Source: Bacteroidales bacterium
Lineage (GTDB): Bacteria > Bacteroidota > Bacteroidia > Bacteroidales > P3
NCBI GenBank assembly: GCA_017449525.1
Contig: JAFTFL010000017.1
Location: 1 to 64,000, forward strand
Reading direction: 5' to 3'
Length of the DNA: 64,000 nt
The translations under genes and the position numbers were made by a program. Shown here in pieces: positions 1 to 9,217 of the stretch. The notes under the pieces were generated by a model. It did no database searches, was not told the DNA's origin, and worked only from the letters and a program-made list of their open reading frames with translations. The first letter of the stretch is position 1; each line of letters starts with the position of its first letter.

Positions 1-300
1 CTATCTCTCTATCTTCCTCGCCTCTGCTCTCCTTTACTCGCCGTACAGGAAAGTACTTTCTGCCCTACTGCACTGCACAGCATGCCCAACTGAATATGAA
101 CATACAGCCTTCGGGTGTTGGAAAAACAACCTACAAAATGTACCCGTTTCCAAACACTTCTTACAGTCTCATTTCAAATGGAATACAAATACATCTTCAA
201 CGTCGTCCATCTCATCTTTCCTTTTAACTCACTCTTTTTCATATCTTTAATGGACCATCCACCAACATAGAATGCACCCGCCTTGCACACCGCCATAGCT
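1..300. other. Spacer with no recognisable gene
   Basis: I see no convincing coding sequence, RNA gene or repeat here. The plus strand is poor in G and rich in C and T at its left end, like the spacers around greA at the other end of the window. Confidence 0.5.
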
Positions 301-309
301 TTTATAATC

Positions 310-475
310 GCCGATTTGAATTGTCCCTGATTTGAAATTAAATAGGGAACAAAATCGAAATATAATTATTATGGCGTTGCAATTGACTGCAACACCTTTT
401 TATGCCGTTTAAACTGCTTTTAAGCAGCTTTTACAAGCATCATAGTTCAGTGCAATTCCACTGACGCGGTGACGG
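310..475 (-). repeat. Relict copy of the D12 methylase 3' end and its downstream flank
   Basis: This stretch matches 1963-2150 and, in part, 9183-9300. The minus strand retains only the last ~20 codons of the adenine-methylase C-terminus (a degraded version of the tail read as MLVKAA at 2097). After it come the GGCGTTGC hairpin terminator and an AT-rich flank with TTTGAATTGTCCC and TTGAAATTAAA. The flank is shared only with the 1963-2040 copy, so these two copies share more than the gene. The mechanism of duplication is not visible. Confidence 0.6.
373..400 (-). terminator. Hairpin terminator of relict methylase copy
   Basis: GGCGTTGC pairs with GCAACACC across a short loop, followed by T5 on the plus strand. 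It corresponds to the intact terminators at 2049-2078 and 9184-9217. One stem base has changed here, which fits a decaying copy. Confidence 0.55.
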
Positions 476-502
476 AACTGATCCTAACCGGGCTGCCACA
501 AC

Positions 503-544
503 GCACCAGCAGGCATGCCCTTAGGGGTACATGCCTGCTGGTGC
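503..544. terminator. Strong 15-bp hairpin downstream of the broken OMP gene
   Basis: GCACCAGCAGGCATG pairs perfectly with CATGCCTGCTGGTGC across a 12-base loop. It lies about 45 bases past the stop of the minus-strand OMP pseudogene. There is no T-run on the minus strand, so terminator is only the most likely role. Confidence 0.5.
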
Positions 545-587
545 TTAAGGTATTGGGTTCCGCCCTATCAGGGCTGCCTAGATGTGA

Positions 588-1392
588 TTAGAAGAAATAG
601 GTAATGTTGAGCGATATGGCGTTTAGCTTCACCTCATCTTGTCCACGCTCACATCGAAAGGAGTAGTTTGACTGGTATAACGGATTCAGCATAAAGTAGG
701 TGGGAACCAGAAAGGCCGTATAGTCCAGGCCAACCTCCAAGGCATGCTTGCCTATTTCCATCATCATGCCGGTGCCTATTTGCAGCAGGCCGTTAAATTC
801 ATGATTAATATAAGCATTCACCCAGTCAGGGGATGGACGGCTTTGAACGTAGGTATAATCTATATCTTTAGCCAGGTCGGTGCTAAAACAGGGGCCTATA
901 CCAATGGTGCTCACCCAGCTTACGGAAGGAGACACGCGGTGCGCATAGCCTAACGATACGGGACGGGACAGGTCAGATTGAATATACGCAGCGCGTTACT
1001 GCCATCTGACACAAGCAATCCACCAGCTTCTGTAGTGATGCGGTAGTGGTTGTATGCTCCATAATAAACGTCAACCGATGGTCTCAGCTGCCAGAACCAC
1101 TTGTTCGTAATCATCCTCCGATACAGCCCATAGACTTTGAAATTGAACGAATAGGAGTTGCTTGTTATATGATACTCCGTTCCCCAAAGGGAAGGCAAAG
1201 AGAAAGATGGGGAATTGAATATAACCATATTGCCTCTGTTAAAGAGGCCGAAGTAATAATTATCTTCCAGCAGGGTGGTAGAGACGCCTATACCCAGCGT
1301 CCTTTTGCAACATTGTCGCCCACCTGTGCCCTCATAGCAGGCAACATAGCGGCAAGACACAGCGCAATGGCAATGCAATACTTTGTTTTCAT
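588..1392 (-). pseudogene. Frameshifted outer-membrane beta-barrel protein
   Basis: The start at 1392 gives a clear signal peptide (MKTKYCIAIALCLAAMLPAMRA). After it the frame closes, but coding continues in a second frame (RTLGIGVSTTLLEDNYYFG) and then a third (PVSLGYAHRVSPSVSWVS) to the stop at 588. The first shift lies in an A-run near 1310 and the second near 975. The last residues, ISLNITYFF, alternate and end in F, as beta-barrel outer-membrane proteins do. Segments are rich in Y, N and aromatic alternation, as in small Bacteroidales porin-like proteins. No exact family was recognised. Both breaks could be repaired by one-base edits, so sequencing error is possible. Confidence 0.6.
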
Positions 1393-1477
1393 GATACTGT
1401 TTTTTTTAGTTATTATGATGTTAATCAAGAGAATAAATACACGAGCCACTACATGCTCTACATACTTATTTCAAGTG

Positions 1478-1485
1478 CAAATATA
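1478..1485 (-). promoter_or_regulatory. Bacteroidales -7 box for the OMP gene
   Basis: TATATTTG on the minus strand matches the TAnnTTTG -7 consensus. It sits about 85 bases upstream of the start at 1392, leaving a long AT-rich leader. Confidence 0.5.
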
Positions 1486-1772
1486 CATAATATTTATCAT
1501 ATAGAAACCACAGCATTTAGCATCCAAGTTATTGCATCTTCAACAACCACGTTATCATGATTCTACATATTTCTACTTATGCTGAGAAAGCCACGACACA
1601 GCGCCTGCCTGAAGCCAACAAGCCTGCAGGCGAGCCGCAACGCCGAGCCTTGCCCTATGGTTCTTTGGTGCCCCTCGCTGAAAAGATCCTTGCAGGGAGG
1701 GGGCGACGCCTATGCTCGCACCCGGCAAGCCCCTGGCTGTGGGCATGCTGTACCACTATGCAACCTTCTGAC

Positions 1773-1884
1773 TGAAACCTCACTGAGGTTTCGGCTGATC
1801 TTTACTAAGATTTCAGCAAATTTTTAGTAAGGTTTCGGCAGAAACTACACTAAGGTTTTGGCCAATCTTTATTAAGGTTTTGCC
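1773..1884. repeat. Five-unit 22-bp tandem repeat
   Basis: Five consecutive units of 22-23 bases end in ACTAAGGTTTCGGC or a close variant: 1773-1795, 1796-1817, 1818-1839, 1840-1862 and 1863-1884. The second half of each unit is better conserved than the first. The array lies between the OMP gene's promoter and the methylase remnant, outside any gene. Units abut with no spacer, so it is not a CRISPR array. Confidence 0.75.
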
Positions 1885-2048
1885 CCCAGGGAGACAACGC
1901 GACGGGACAGAGGGCGGTAGCAAGGCGGGACGAGGGCGCGCTTGCCAACTGAGCCGCATATAACCGCCTATTTGAATTGTCCCCAACTTGAAATTAAAAC
2001 GTCTCCAAATTTAGAATTAAATCGGCCCCAAAATCGAGATGTAATTAA

Positions 2049-2078
2049 GGCGTTGCAAAATGACTGCAACGCCTTTTT
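2049..2078. terminator. Terminator of methylase remnant (left locus)
   Basis: GGCGTTGCA pairs with TGCAACGCC, followed by T5 on the plus strand and preceded by an A-rich stretch on the minus side. It lies just past the methylase reading frame, as at 9184-9217. Confidence 0.7.
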
Positions 2079-2438
2079 AATATGTTTGAATACTGTTTAA
2101 GCAGCCTTTACAAGCATCATATCCTCGTAGTTTAGCACAACGCCACTAACATGCTGTCGATAGACTTTCGCACCCTCGAAGGGGTTGCCGTGGAAGTCAT
2201 TTTTGGCCATCCATTCGGCAAGTTCCACAATGGTTGATTTGCTACTGGTGAAGTAGACAAACTTTGTCCCTTGGAGGCATTTCAGCACATCGAGGTAGTC
2301 GGACAGCCTCCATTAGTCGCTGTTCGATCCATAAAGTCGCGGACCATAACAGGTGTGTTCCACGGTCGGTCGATCGATAGGGTGGATCGAGGATAAGCAC
2401 CACATCAGGGACAAGCCGGTATTGCTCAAGCAGTCGGG

Positions 2439-2465
2439 GTTGTCGGCCGAGCCGAAGGCATACCA
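2439..2465 (-). repeat. Mini-element, 27-nt B type, at the chimera junction
   Basis: The minus strand reads TGGTATGCC, then TTCGGCTCGGCC, then GACAAC. It is the 27-nt variant also seen at 9583-9609 and 9748-9774. The thymidylate-synthase-like sequence ends on one side and methylase sequence begins on the other. Confidence 0.7.
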
Positions 2466-2553
2466 CGATTCCCCTGTGGGGTGGGATGAGTTCCACCAGT
2501 CGGGGCAGACGCTCGAAGCAGGTCGGGTAGGAGTTCACCAGGTCAGGACCGCC

Positions 2554-2597
2554 TTTTGTTCTCCGCTTCGCTTTAGAAGCCCCACTGGGGTTTCTTT
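2554..2597 (-). repeat. 44-nt hairpin-bearing insertion in relict gene
   Basis: The 28 kb copy runs directly from the WWD codons into GGTCCT. This copy carries about 44 extra bases holding two small stems, CCCCA/TGGGG and GCTTC/GAAGC. The insertion breaks the frame. It looks like a REP-like palindromic unit but shares no sequence with the TGGTATGCC elements. Confidence 0.55.
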
Positions 2598-2734
2598 ATC
2601 CCACCACGATATTCCTGCCTCGCGGCAGGCTTCGGTGTTGCGCTCCCCGCGATGGAACAAATACAACTCGCTACGGAGTTTCTTTCGGTAGATGTTGTGG
2701 CTCTCGAAGATGTCGAGTAGGTTGGCAGGGTCGA

Positions 2735-2771
2735 ACTTGCATATTCGTTCACTCCCTGCGGTCGTGTTCGA
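2735..2771 (-). repeat. 37-nt insertion flanked by TCGA in relict gene
   Basis: Compared with the 28 kb copy, where GGCAGGGTCGAGGCGCATC is continuous on the plus strand, this copy has 37 extra bases including TATTCGTTCACTCCCTGCGG. TCGA is present at both ends, which could be a 4-base target duplication. It introduces an in-frame stop. Confidence 0.55.
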
Positions 2772-2927
2772 GGTGCATCACCTCGTCGGTCAAATACCTG
2801 GGGTCGTCCTTCTTGTTGTGTTGTTCGTATCCTTCTGTGAGGATTTTGTCGAGCATCTTATAATACTTATTCATAATGAGTTAATGTTGGTTGTTGAGGT
2901 TTTCTTCGCTAATGTCTAAAAAAATCG

Positions 2928-2935
2928 TATTTTTG
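2928..2935 (+). promoter_or_regulatory. -7 box for the alpha/beta hydrolase gene
   Basis: TATTTTTG matches TAnnTTTG, 37 bases upstream of the start at 2972. The flanking GGTTTTCTTCG context is shared with 28225-28262, upstream of the other thymidylate-synthase-like copy, so the promoter belongs to the duplicated segment and now faces a host gene. Confidence 0.6.
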
Positions 2936-2971
2936 CGACATTTGAATGAACAGTTAAAATAAACACAGACA

Positions 2972-3807
2972 ATGAAGAAACTGATTATGCTCGGCACGAT
3001 AGTGTTTGCAATAGCACTCTCCAGTTGCATAAACACAAACAAAGAAGACATGACACAGATAAAACACAAGACTATACAAGTGGAGGATTGTAAGATCTTC
3101 TATCGCGAGACAGGCGACCCGCAGAAACCCACCCTACTGCTGTTGCACGGTTTTCCAAGCAGCAGCCACATGTTTCGCGAACTGATGCCGGAGTTGACAG
3201 ATGAGTTCCACCTGATTGTCCCAGATTTCCCTGCTTTCGGGCAGACGGAGTTGCTCAGCCGTGAGGAGTTCACGTATTCCTTTAACCATCTGGCTCGCAT
3301 CATCGATAAGTTTTACGGAGGCTATCGGATTGACGAGGTTCGCCATGTATGTCTTCGATTATGAAGCTCCCATCGGCTATCGTCTGGCCATGTGGCACCC
3401 GGAGCGCATCACCGCCATCATCTCTCAGAACGGTAACATGTACGAAGAAGGCCTTGGAAAGAAATGGGAGGCCCGTAAGGCTTATTGGAAAAATCCGACA
3501 AATGAACTTCGCCAGCAGTTCTCATCGGCCTTTGCCCTTGAAACCATCATCGGACAATACACATTCGGAACACCCGAAGGGTCAGTAGGTCCCGACGGCT
3601 ATTCACTCGACTACTATTATGCCTGCCAGGCCGTGATGAGATACAGAACGACCTCATACTCGACTACCGATCGAACGTGGCCGTCTATCCCGAGTTCCAG
3701 AACTACCTGCGCACCCATCAGCCCCACTGTTGGCCGTCTGGGGTGAGAACGACTCGTCGTTCATTCCCGCCGGAGCCGAGGCTTTCTATCGAATGGAAAT
3801 CAAATAG
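2972..3807 (+). pseudogene. Broken alpha/beta hydrolase (epoxide hydrolase/dehalogenase-like) lipoprotein
   Basis: The N-terminus is a lipoprotein signal (MKKLIMLG...ALSSC). Family motifs survive in successive frames: HGFPSSSHMF (oxyanion hole), VFDYEAPIGYRLA (nucleophile elbow with Asp), and LLAVWGENDSSFIPAGAEAF (acid-residue strand). Three one-base shifts separate them: an extra T in the run at 3311-3314, a missing C near 3632, and a missing C in the C-run near 3724. The frame then stops at 3807, before the usual C-terminal catalytic His. All three indels fall in short homopolymers, so read error could explain them. The short C-terminus suggests real decay. Confidence 0.75.
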
Positions 3808-3831
3808 AATCAAAGGATAAAAAATAGAGCA

Positions 3832-4629
3832 ATGATACAGAAGAAAAAGTGGACACTGATTGCCATGTTCGCAATCTGCAGTGCTAGTGTAGCAATAAGC
3901 TGTGCGAACAATAAAGAGGAGGCAGAGGCCACAGTTTGCCCAACTGATGACAGCAGCCAGTTCGTCACCATTACCGACATGGTGCTCGACGTGATTCTGG
4001 AGATACGCTACTACAGCACGTACAATTTCGTGGGAAGCCGCATCGACGGCTACGAAGAACCGACGGCACTGCTGACACGTCGGGCTGCCGACAGCCTGAA
4101 GGCCGTCAGCGACGACGTGATGGCACTGGGCTACCGCCTGAAGATATACGATGCCTACCGTCCGCAGAAAGGCGTGGACCACTTCGTGCGCTGGGCGCAG
4201 GACTTGGAGGACACAAAAATGAAGCCATACTTCTATCCCGACCTCGACAAGAGCGTGCTCTTCGAGCAGGAGTACATCAACGAGCGTAGCGGCCACACGC
4301 GTGGATCTACCGTTGACTTGACGCTCTTCGACATGGCCACAGAGAAGGAGCTCGACATGGGCGGCACCTTCGACTGGTTTGGTCCCGAAAGTCATCCCGA
4401 CTTCTGTGGCAATCCGGAGACGGGCGAATATACGGGCGATAACTCAAAAAGCCCTTCCGAGCCAAAGCGAAGCATCACCGCCGAGCAGTTCGAGCACCGC
4501 ATGATTCTGCGCCGCGCCATGCTCGCCCACGGCTTTAAACCCATAGACACGGAATGGTGGCACTTCACCCTCCGCGACGAGCCTTTCCCCGACATTTACT
4601 TCACCTTCCCAGTTAAACAGATCAAATGA
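3832..4629 (+). CDS. D-alanyl-D-alanine dipeptidase (VanX-like, M15D) lipoprotein
   Basis: 265 residues with a lipoprotein signal peptide ending AISC. The M15D zinc and catalytic motifs are visible: SGHTRGSTVD matches SxHxxGxxxD (His and Asp ligands), and DTEWWHF supplies the catalytic Glu and third zinc His. DAYRPQKGVDHF is the arginine-bearing region usual in VanX/DdpX. The enzyme should cleave D-Ala-D-Ala or related muropeptide dipeptides in the periplasm, more likely for recycling than for glycopeptide resistance, because no VanHA partners are present. Its stop overlaps the next start by four bases (ATGA), so it is co-translated with the nucleoside hydrolase. Confidence 0.88.
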   Translation: MIQKKKWTLIAMFAICSASVAISCANNKEEAEATVCPTDDSSQFVTITDMVLDVILEIRYYSTYNFVGSRIDGYEEPTALLTRRAADSLKAVSDDVMALGYRLKIYDAYRPQKGVDHFVRWAQDLEDTKMKPYFYPDLDKSVLFEQEYINERSGHTRGSTVDLTLFDMATEKELDMGGTFDWFGPESHPDFCGNPETGEYTGDNSKSPSEPKRSITAEQFEHRMILRRAMLAHGFKPIDTEWWHFTLRDEPFPDIYFTFPVKQIK

Positions 4630-5711
4630 AACAAACAAAACTATGGATGATTGCCGCCATCCTCACCATCTGCGGCTTGTTAGAGCTAACCTCTTGCACC
4701 AAAAAGGACGATCCGGGAAAACCTGACAGACAGGAGTACACTGGTGTGCCGCTCGTCATACTTGACACCGACCTAGGTTCCTCGACCGACGACCTCTTTG
4801 CACTGGAGATGCTGCACCGCTATGAGCAGGAGGGGCGTTGCCGCTTGCTCGGCGTAGTGGTGGACCGCATGGGCGAGGCCAACGCGGCGATTGCCGACGT
4901 GATGAACACTTATTTTGGGTGTCGCACCCGAGAGGGGGCAACACCCAAAATATCCGAGACGCCCATCGGACTCGTCCGCGAGGGCATCCCTGCGCCACAG
5001 GTGTGGATAGATTACGGGGCACTGCCCACCTACGTCAATGCCGACGGCAGCCCGATGTTCCAGCGTAGCGTCGGCGACTACTCGGCACTGCCTGACGGCT
5101 ACGTACTCTACCGCCAGCTGCTGGCCGCACAGCCCGACCACTCGGTGAGCATCTGCTCCATAGGCTTCGTCACGGCGCTGGCCGCGCTGTTGCAGTCCGA
5201 AGGCGACGAGTACTCACCTCTCAGCGGTGTGGAACTGGTCCGGCGGAAGGTGAAGTGCATCTACCAGATGGGCGGCGTGTTCGGCCAGTCCGTCGAACCC
5301 GACTTCAATCTCTCGCAGGGCATCACCTTTGCCCAGACGTTCTTCCGCCTCTGGCCCGAGGACGTCGACATGGTGTTCTCGCCTCAGGAGGTGGGCGAGA
5401 ACGTCGAGTACAAGCCCGAGCAGGTCATCAGCGACATCGCGTGGACCGACGCGCACCCCATCAAGCAGGTCTATATGACGTGCGACTGCAACACGGGTCA
5501 GATGATGTGGGACCCGATGGCTGTCATCCAGGCCGTGGAGGGCGACGACCTTTTCACGCTCTCCCCTCGCGGGCGCGTCACCCTCACCCCGCAGGCCGAG
5601 ACCATTTTCACCCCTTCGGCCACGGGAAACAGCCGTTACCAACTGCCCGGCACTGCCGACTGGAACGCCGCAATGCTGGAGAAAATCAGACGATATAACA
5701 GAATGATGTAA
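4626..5711 (+). CDS. Nucleoside hydrolase (inosine-uridine preferring family) lipoprotein
   Basis: 361 residues. The N-terminus is a signal peptide with lipobox Cys (LLELTSC). VILDTDLGSSTDD corresponds to the calcium-binding DxDxxxxDD signature of nucleoside hydrolases near the mature N-terminus. The middle YQMGGVF and EPDFNLSQ segments match the family's substrate-binding region. It probably hydrolyses ribonucleosides at the N-glycosidic bond, as an envelope-anchored enzyme. The start overlaps the VanX-like stop, and the DUF3089 gene follows after 3 bases, giving a three-gene lipoprotein operon. Confidence 0.87.
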   Translation: MKQTKLWMIAAILTICGLLELTSCTKKDDPGKPDRQEYTGVPLVILDTDLGSSTDDLFALEMLHRYEQEGRCRLLGVVVDRMGEANAAIADVMNTYFGCRTREGATPKISETPIGLVREGIPAPQVWIDYGALPTYVNADGSPMFQRSVGDYSALPDGYVLYRQLLAAQPDHSVSICSIGFVTALAALLQSEGDEYSPLSGVELVRRKVKCIYQMGGVFGQSVEPDFNLSQGITFAQTFFRLWPEDVDMVFSPQEVGENVEYKPEQVISDIAWTDAHPIKQVYMTCDCNTGQMMWDPMAVIQAVEGDDLFTLSPRGRVTLTPQAETIFTPSATGNSRYQLPGTADWNAAMLEKIRRYNRMM

Positions 5712-5714
5712 AGC

Positions 5715-6719
5715 ATGAACGGAAAACTGAATTGGTCTCAGGTCACCGTAGTCCTACTCTGCTGCGCGACAGTTATATCCTGCTTTTCGGACAACAATAA
5801 GAGGACAACTGCCAGCTCGGAGAACTATCCCGCCGAACCTGACTACGGGGACACTACACAGTGGTACATCACCAATCGGGGAGCCGTTGCCGACGTGTTC
5901 TACATCATCTCGACAGAGACAGGCGACTATACGTTGCCCAGTGGAGATATGTGCCATTATGCCAATACATATAACGACAGCCTCCGGTCGTTGCTCCTTG
6001 GTGAGATGATGGGTGTGGACAAGCTGGTGAGCGGAAAACTGAACTTTTTCTCTCCTTACTACAGACAGTGTTCACTACAGACTTTCCAAAACGATAGTCT
6101 GATGGCGGCTCGGATGCCGTTGGCGGTAAATGATGTGCAGCGAGCTTTTAAGTATTATTTAGAGCACAAGAACAATGGTCGCCCCTTCATACTGGCAGGA
6201 TTCAGTCAGGGTGCATTCATCATGCTGGAATTGCTGAAAGAGATGGACGACGACACCTACGAGCGGATGGTTGCAGCCTACGCCATCGGCGTCACCATCG
6301 GAGAAACGGGTCCTCACATCGTACCCGCCAAGGGTGCATACGACACAGGTGTTACCATCTGCTACAACTCCGTCCGCGATACGACCTGCACCCTGCACGG
6401 ATGGGAAAAGAGCAGCGTGGCCATCAATCCCGTGAACTGGCGAACGGATAGCACCAGAGCCTTGCTCATTACCGAGCCGTCGCCGTTACTACCATCAGCC
6501 AGTCAAAAAAAAGACACAATGATCATCCATCTTGACACCGCCACAGGGCTACTCATCGTGGAAGGCTTCACCGCTCAGGACTACATGCTGCCGTTGATAG
6601 GTGTGGATGGAAACTACCACAGCCGCGAAATCTGGCTCTATCGCAACCAGCTCCGCGAAAATATGGCACTGAGGGCCAGCATGAAAATGAAACATAGTTT
6701 TTCTACAACTGAACCATAA
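5715..6719 (+). CDS. DUF3089 alpha/beta-hydrolase-fold lipoprotein
   Basis: 334 residues with a lipoprotein signal (CCATVISC). ADVFYIISTETG near the N-terminus and the nucleophile elbow LAGFSQGAFI in the middle mark the DUF3089 family, a serine alpha/beta hydrolase fold. The C-terminal LPLIGVDGNYH supplies a plausible catalytic Asp/His area. The substrate is unknown. It is the last gene of the operon beginning at 3832, with intergenic gaps of 3 bases or less, so an envelope role shared with the dipeptidase and nucleoside hydrolase is likely. Confidence 0.82.
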   Translation: MNGKLNWSQVTVVLLCCATVISCFSDNNKRTTASSENYPAEPDYGDTTQWYITNRGAVADVFYIISTETGDYTLPSGDMCHYANTYNDSLRSLLLGEMMGVDKLVSGKLNFFSPYYRQCSLQTFQNDSLMAARMPLAVNDVQRAFKYYLEHKNNGRPFILAGFSQGAFIMLELLKEMDDDTYERMVAAYAIGVTIGETGPHIVPAKGAYDTGVTICYNSVRDTTCTLHGWEKSSVAINPVNWRTDSTRALLITEPSPLLPSASQKKDTMIIHLDTATGLLIVEGFTAQDYMLPLIGVDGNYHSREIWLYRNQLRENMALRASMKMKHSFSTTEP

Positions 6720-7121
6720 CTCCAATCAATCAACGCACTTATGGACGAGAGCTGAATGTATGAGTCAATGAGGCTGTGCGAGGTGCCTTTCTTGACTTCG
6801 GCCCGCAGGAACCATTCGCGTTCGAAGAGTTCCTGCTGCGCTGGGTTTTCGCGACGGCTGGTGACGGCAAAATCCACGTCGCCAAGTATCGGCGTTGCAA
6901 AATTACACATTTTTTTTGAATATAGGTTTCACAAAAAGCGCCTATGTTTTCACAAAAAGCAGCAAAGTGGCGTGGCGCTGCAAAAAAATGCGAAATATTT
7001 CTCGGAATATCTGAAAAAAGCAGTATCTTTGCATTCCTAAATCGGCGACCTTTTACCCCACGCTGAAGGGGGCCGCCCAACGTCGGATGATGAATATTGA
7101 ATAAAACCTAACAACAAGGAT
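6720..7121. other. Intergenic region with a possible gene fragment
   Basis: The minus strand at about 6740-6897 reads as a protein-like block, ILGDVDFAVTSRRENPAQQE then LFEREWFLRAEVKKGTS, with no start and no continuation. I do not recognise the family; it may be a relict of a mobile element. The rest is AT-rich leader of the next gene. Confidence 0.35.
7024..7031 (+). promoter_or_regulatory. -7 box for the polytopic membrane protein gene
   Basis: TATCTTTG matches TAnnTTTG, followed by GC and about 90 bases of leader before the start at 7122. Confidence 0.65.
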
Positions 7122-8985
7122 ATGACCTCGAACAAACACTGCATTAAAGAACCTATGGTTACTGCCTTGGTGGCTTTGCTGCCAGTGTTGTTCACTTTCC
7201 CTTTGTTCGAGCCCGATTTCGACGTCGGGTTAGATTCGTCGTATGTTTGGGGGCACAACTACCTGTTTGGCCACGACTACCCGACGCTGACGCACCTGCT
7301 TTACCCCTACGGACCGCTGGCTTTGCTCAAATTGCCCGTCGCCACCGACGGCCATTACGCCATCTTCTTAGGCTTTTATATTTTGGTTAAGTGGGTGCTG
7401 GTGGCGCTGACCATAGGCTTGGCTCGAAAGCGGGGGCTCGGTATGCCGCTGGCTGCGCTGCTGACGTTGCCAATGTGCGTCTTGGGCAATACCGACACCT
7501 ATATTGTGGGCGTGGTGGCCCTGCTGGTGCTGTGGGTGGTCGAAACCCGGCGCCTGTGGCCCTACGTTGCCGCCTGTGTGCTTTCGACAGTGGCGTTGGC
7601 TATAAAGATTAGCATCGGCGCGCAGTGTTGTGCAATACTTTTTATTGGCTGGTTGATGACGCTTTTTCAGCGTGTGCGCGACGCAAACGCCGTGGCCATG
7701 CCAGCCATCGTGGTAGTGGTGCTGACAGGTGTGGGGTTGATAGTCTACCGCAGTGTGCCCACCCTTATCGAGGCTGCGGTCGGAATGCTCCATCTGGTGG
7801 GTGGCTATTCCGATGCTCTTGTGCTCGAGCCGCCACACCGCCTGTGGGCGCTTTTGCTCTTTGTTGCGGCTATGGCGGCCCTGCTTATCGTGGTGCACAA
7901 AGACCGTGGCGGACTAACCATGTTCCTACTATTGCTTGTGCCGCTCTATGCCAACTGGCGGCACGGCATATTGCGCGAGGATGTCTACCATTTCGGCCAA
8001 CTGGTCTATTTCGCCTGTTGCTTTGCCACGCTGGTTGCCCTGTCGGGGCAACGGCGCAGGGTGGCTCCGTGGATAGTGGGGGGGGGTGGCCGTTGTGGCG
8101 CTAATATTCAACCGCGCCTCGTTGGGCGACCGTGCGTTGACCACGGCCGGCCCAACCCATGTCTACTCGTCGGTGATTAGATATGACCGTGTTGTGCAGC
8201 GCAGCCTGCAGTACATCGACAGCAGCCTCGCGCTCCGCAAACTCCCCACCGAGGTGGTGCAGATTGTCGGCAACACCCCAACCGATTGCTACCCGTGGGA
8301 ACAACTCTACTGTGCTGCCAACGGCTTTGTGTGGCAGCCCCACGCCACCATCGAGACAGGCGCGGGCAACTCGCTTTGGCTCAACCGCAAGTCGGCCGAG
8401 AACTTTGCAGGGCCCAATGCCGTGGGCTATGTTGTACTGCATCCTGCCAACAGCACCGGCGATTTGCGAACCCTCGACGGCCGCTATATGCTCAACGACG
8501 AGCCGCCGATTGTAGAGGCCCTTGTGTCGGGCTACCAGCCCGTACACGAAGGCAACTACGGCCTGCTACTGCAGCGCCGCGAGGCAGGCAAGCGAGTGGT
8601 AATAGCTGGCGAGCAGACGCTACGCGTGCGGCCAAACGAGTGGCTCCAACTGTCCCCGGAGCAGTGCGACACCGTTTGGCGCATTGCCGTACCACGCACC
8701 ACCAATTTTGTGGGGCGCATACGCTCGCTGCTTTACAAGCCCGATGTGTGCATCATCGACCTGCTTATGCCCGATAGCACCATGCAAACCTTCCGCTACT
8801 CGCCTGCCACCAGCGCAGGTGGTCTATGGGTAAGTCCACTGCCAACAACGATGGGCCAGTTGGCCAACATGCTGCGCGGCGAAGAGGGGGCTCAGCGCCC
8901 CGTGGCTGTGCGTTTCGGCTTCACCCACGCTCGCTGCCACGCCACAGAGTTCGACGTCCGGCTGCAGGCCGTCGTTGTCCGATAA
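7122..8985 (+). CDS. Polytopic membrane protein with C-terminal soluble domain, interrupted at a G9 tract
   Basis: The N-terminal ~320 residues form about nine to ten hydrophobic helices with short loops (LALLKLPVAT, GFYILVKWVLVAL, VVALLVLWVV and others). The layout resembles GT-C glycosyltransferase-like membrane proteins, but no diagnostic DxD loop was identified. At 8078-8086 nine consecutive G put the frame into a stop at 8180. With eight G the protein continues as WIVGGVAVVALIFNRASL into a ~290-residue hydrophilic domain ending at 8985. The downstream frame is fully coding and has no convincing start of its own, so one gene of about 620 residues is intended. The tract could be a phase-variation switch or a sequencing error. 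Confidence 0.7.
8078..8086 (+). repeat. G9 homopolymer that breaks the membrane protein frame
   Basis: Nine G are present and eight would restore the reading frame. The tract lies at the end of the last predicted membrane helix, just before the soluble domain. Confidence 0.8.
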
Positions 8986-9183
8986 CTTTTTTCGAGCCAA
9001 GACTGCGTTTCTCCACAAGCGGCAACGCAATCGATAAAACTGCCACCCCTATTCGATAAAAAACCGGCTCTCGGTGTGCTCCGTAAGTATAAATCGCAAA
9101 ACGAAATGTGCATAAAAACGCGAAAATTGTCCGAGGTCGAAAACGGAATGTACATTTCTTGAGCCACACACGCACACACACGC

Positions 9184-9217
9184 AAAAGGCGTTGCAATTA
9201 TTTTGCAACGCCTTTTT
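9184..9217. terminator. Bidirectional terminator of the methylase remnant
   Basis: AAAAGGCGTTGCAA pairs with TTGCAACGCCTTTT. A-rich and T-rich flanks allow termination in either direction. It lies between the plus-strand membrane protein and the end of the minus-strand methylase. Confidence 0.75.

Larger units (their letters stand above)
2097..2874 (-). pseudogene. Chimeric thymidylate-synthase-like / D12 adenine methylase remnant
   Basis: The minus strand starts at 2874 with MNKYYKMLDKILTEG, the N-terminus of a phage-type thymidylate-synthase-like protein also found at 28200. It is cut by a 37-base insertion (2735-2771) and a 44-base insertion (2554-2597). After LVNSYPTCFERLPRLVE it runs through a mini-element (2439-2465) straight into the middle of a D12 class adenine methylase: LLEQYRLVPDVVLILDPPYR, with a DPPY catalytic motif. 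The C-terminal block STIVELAEWMAKNDFHG follows, ending LVKAA. Missing are the thymidylate-synthase C-terminal half with its active-site Cys and the methylase N-terminal half with the SAM motif. The gene is therefore a fusion of two halves and is surely dead. Confidence 0.75.

Noticed and set aside
1773..1884. Possible CRISPR array
   Set aside because: Units are contiguous and degenerate with no unique spacers, and no cas genes are nearby.
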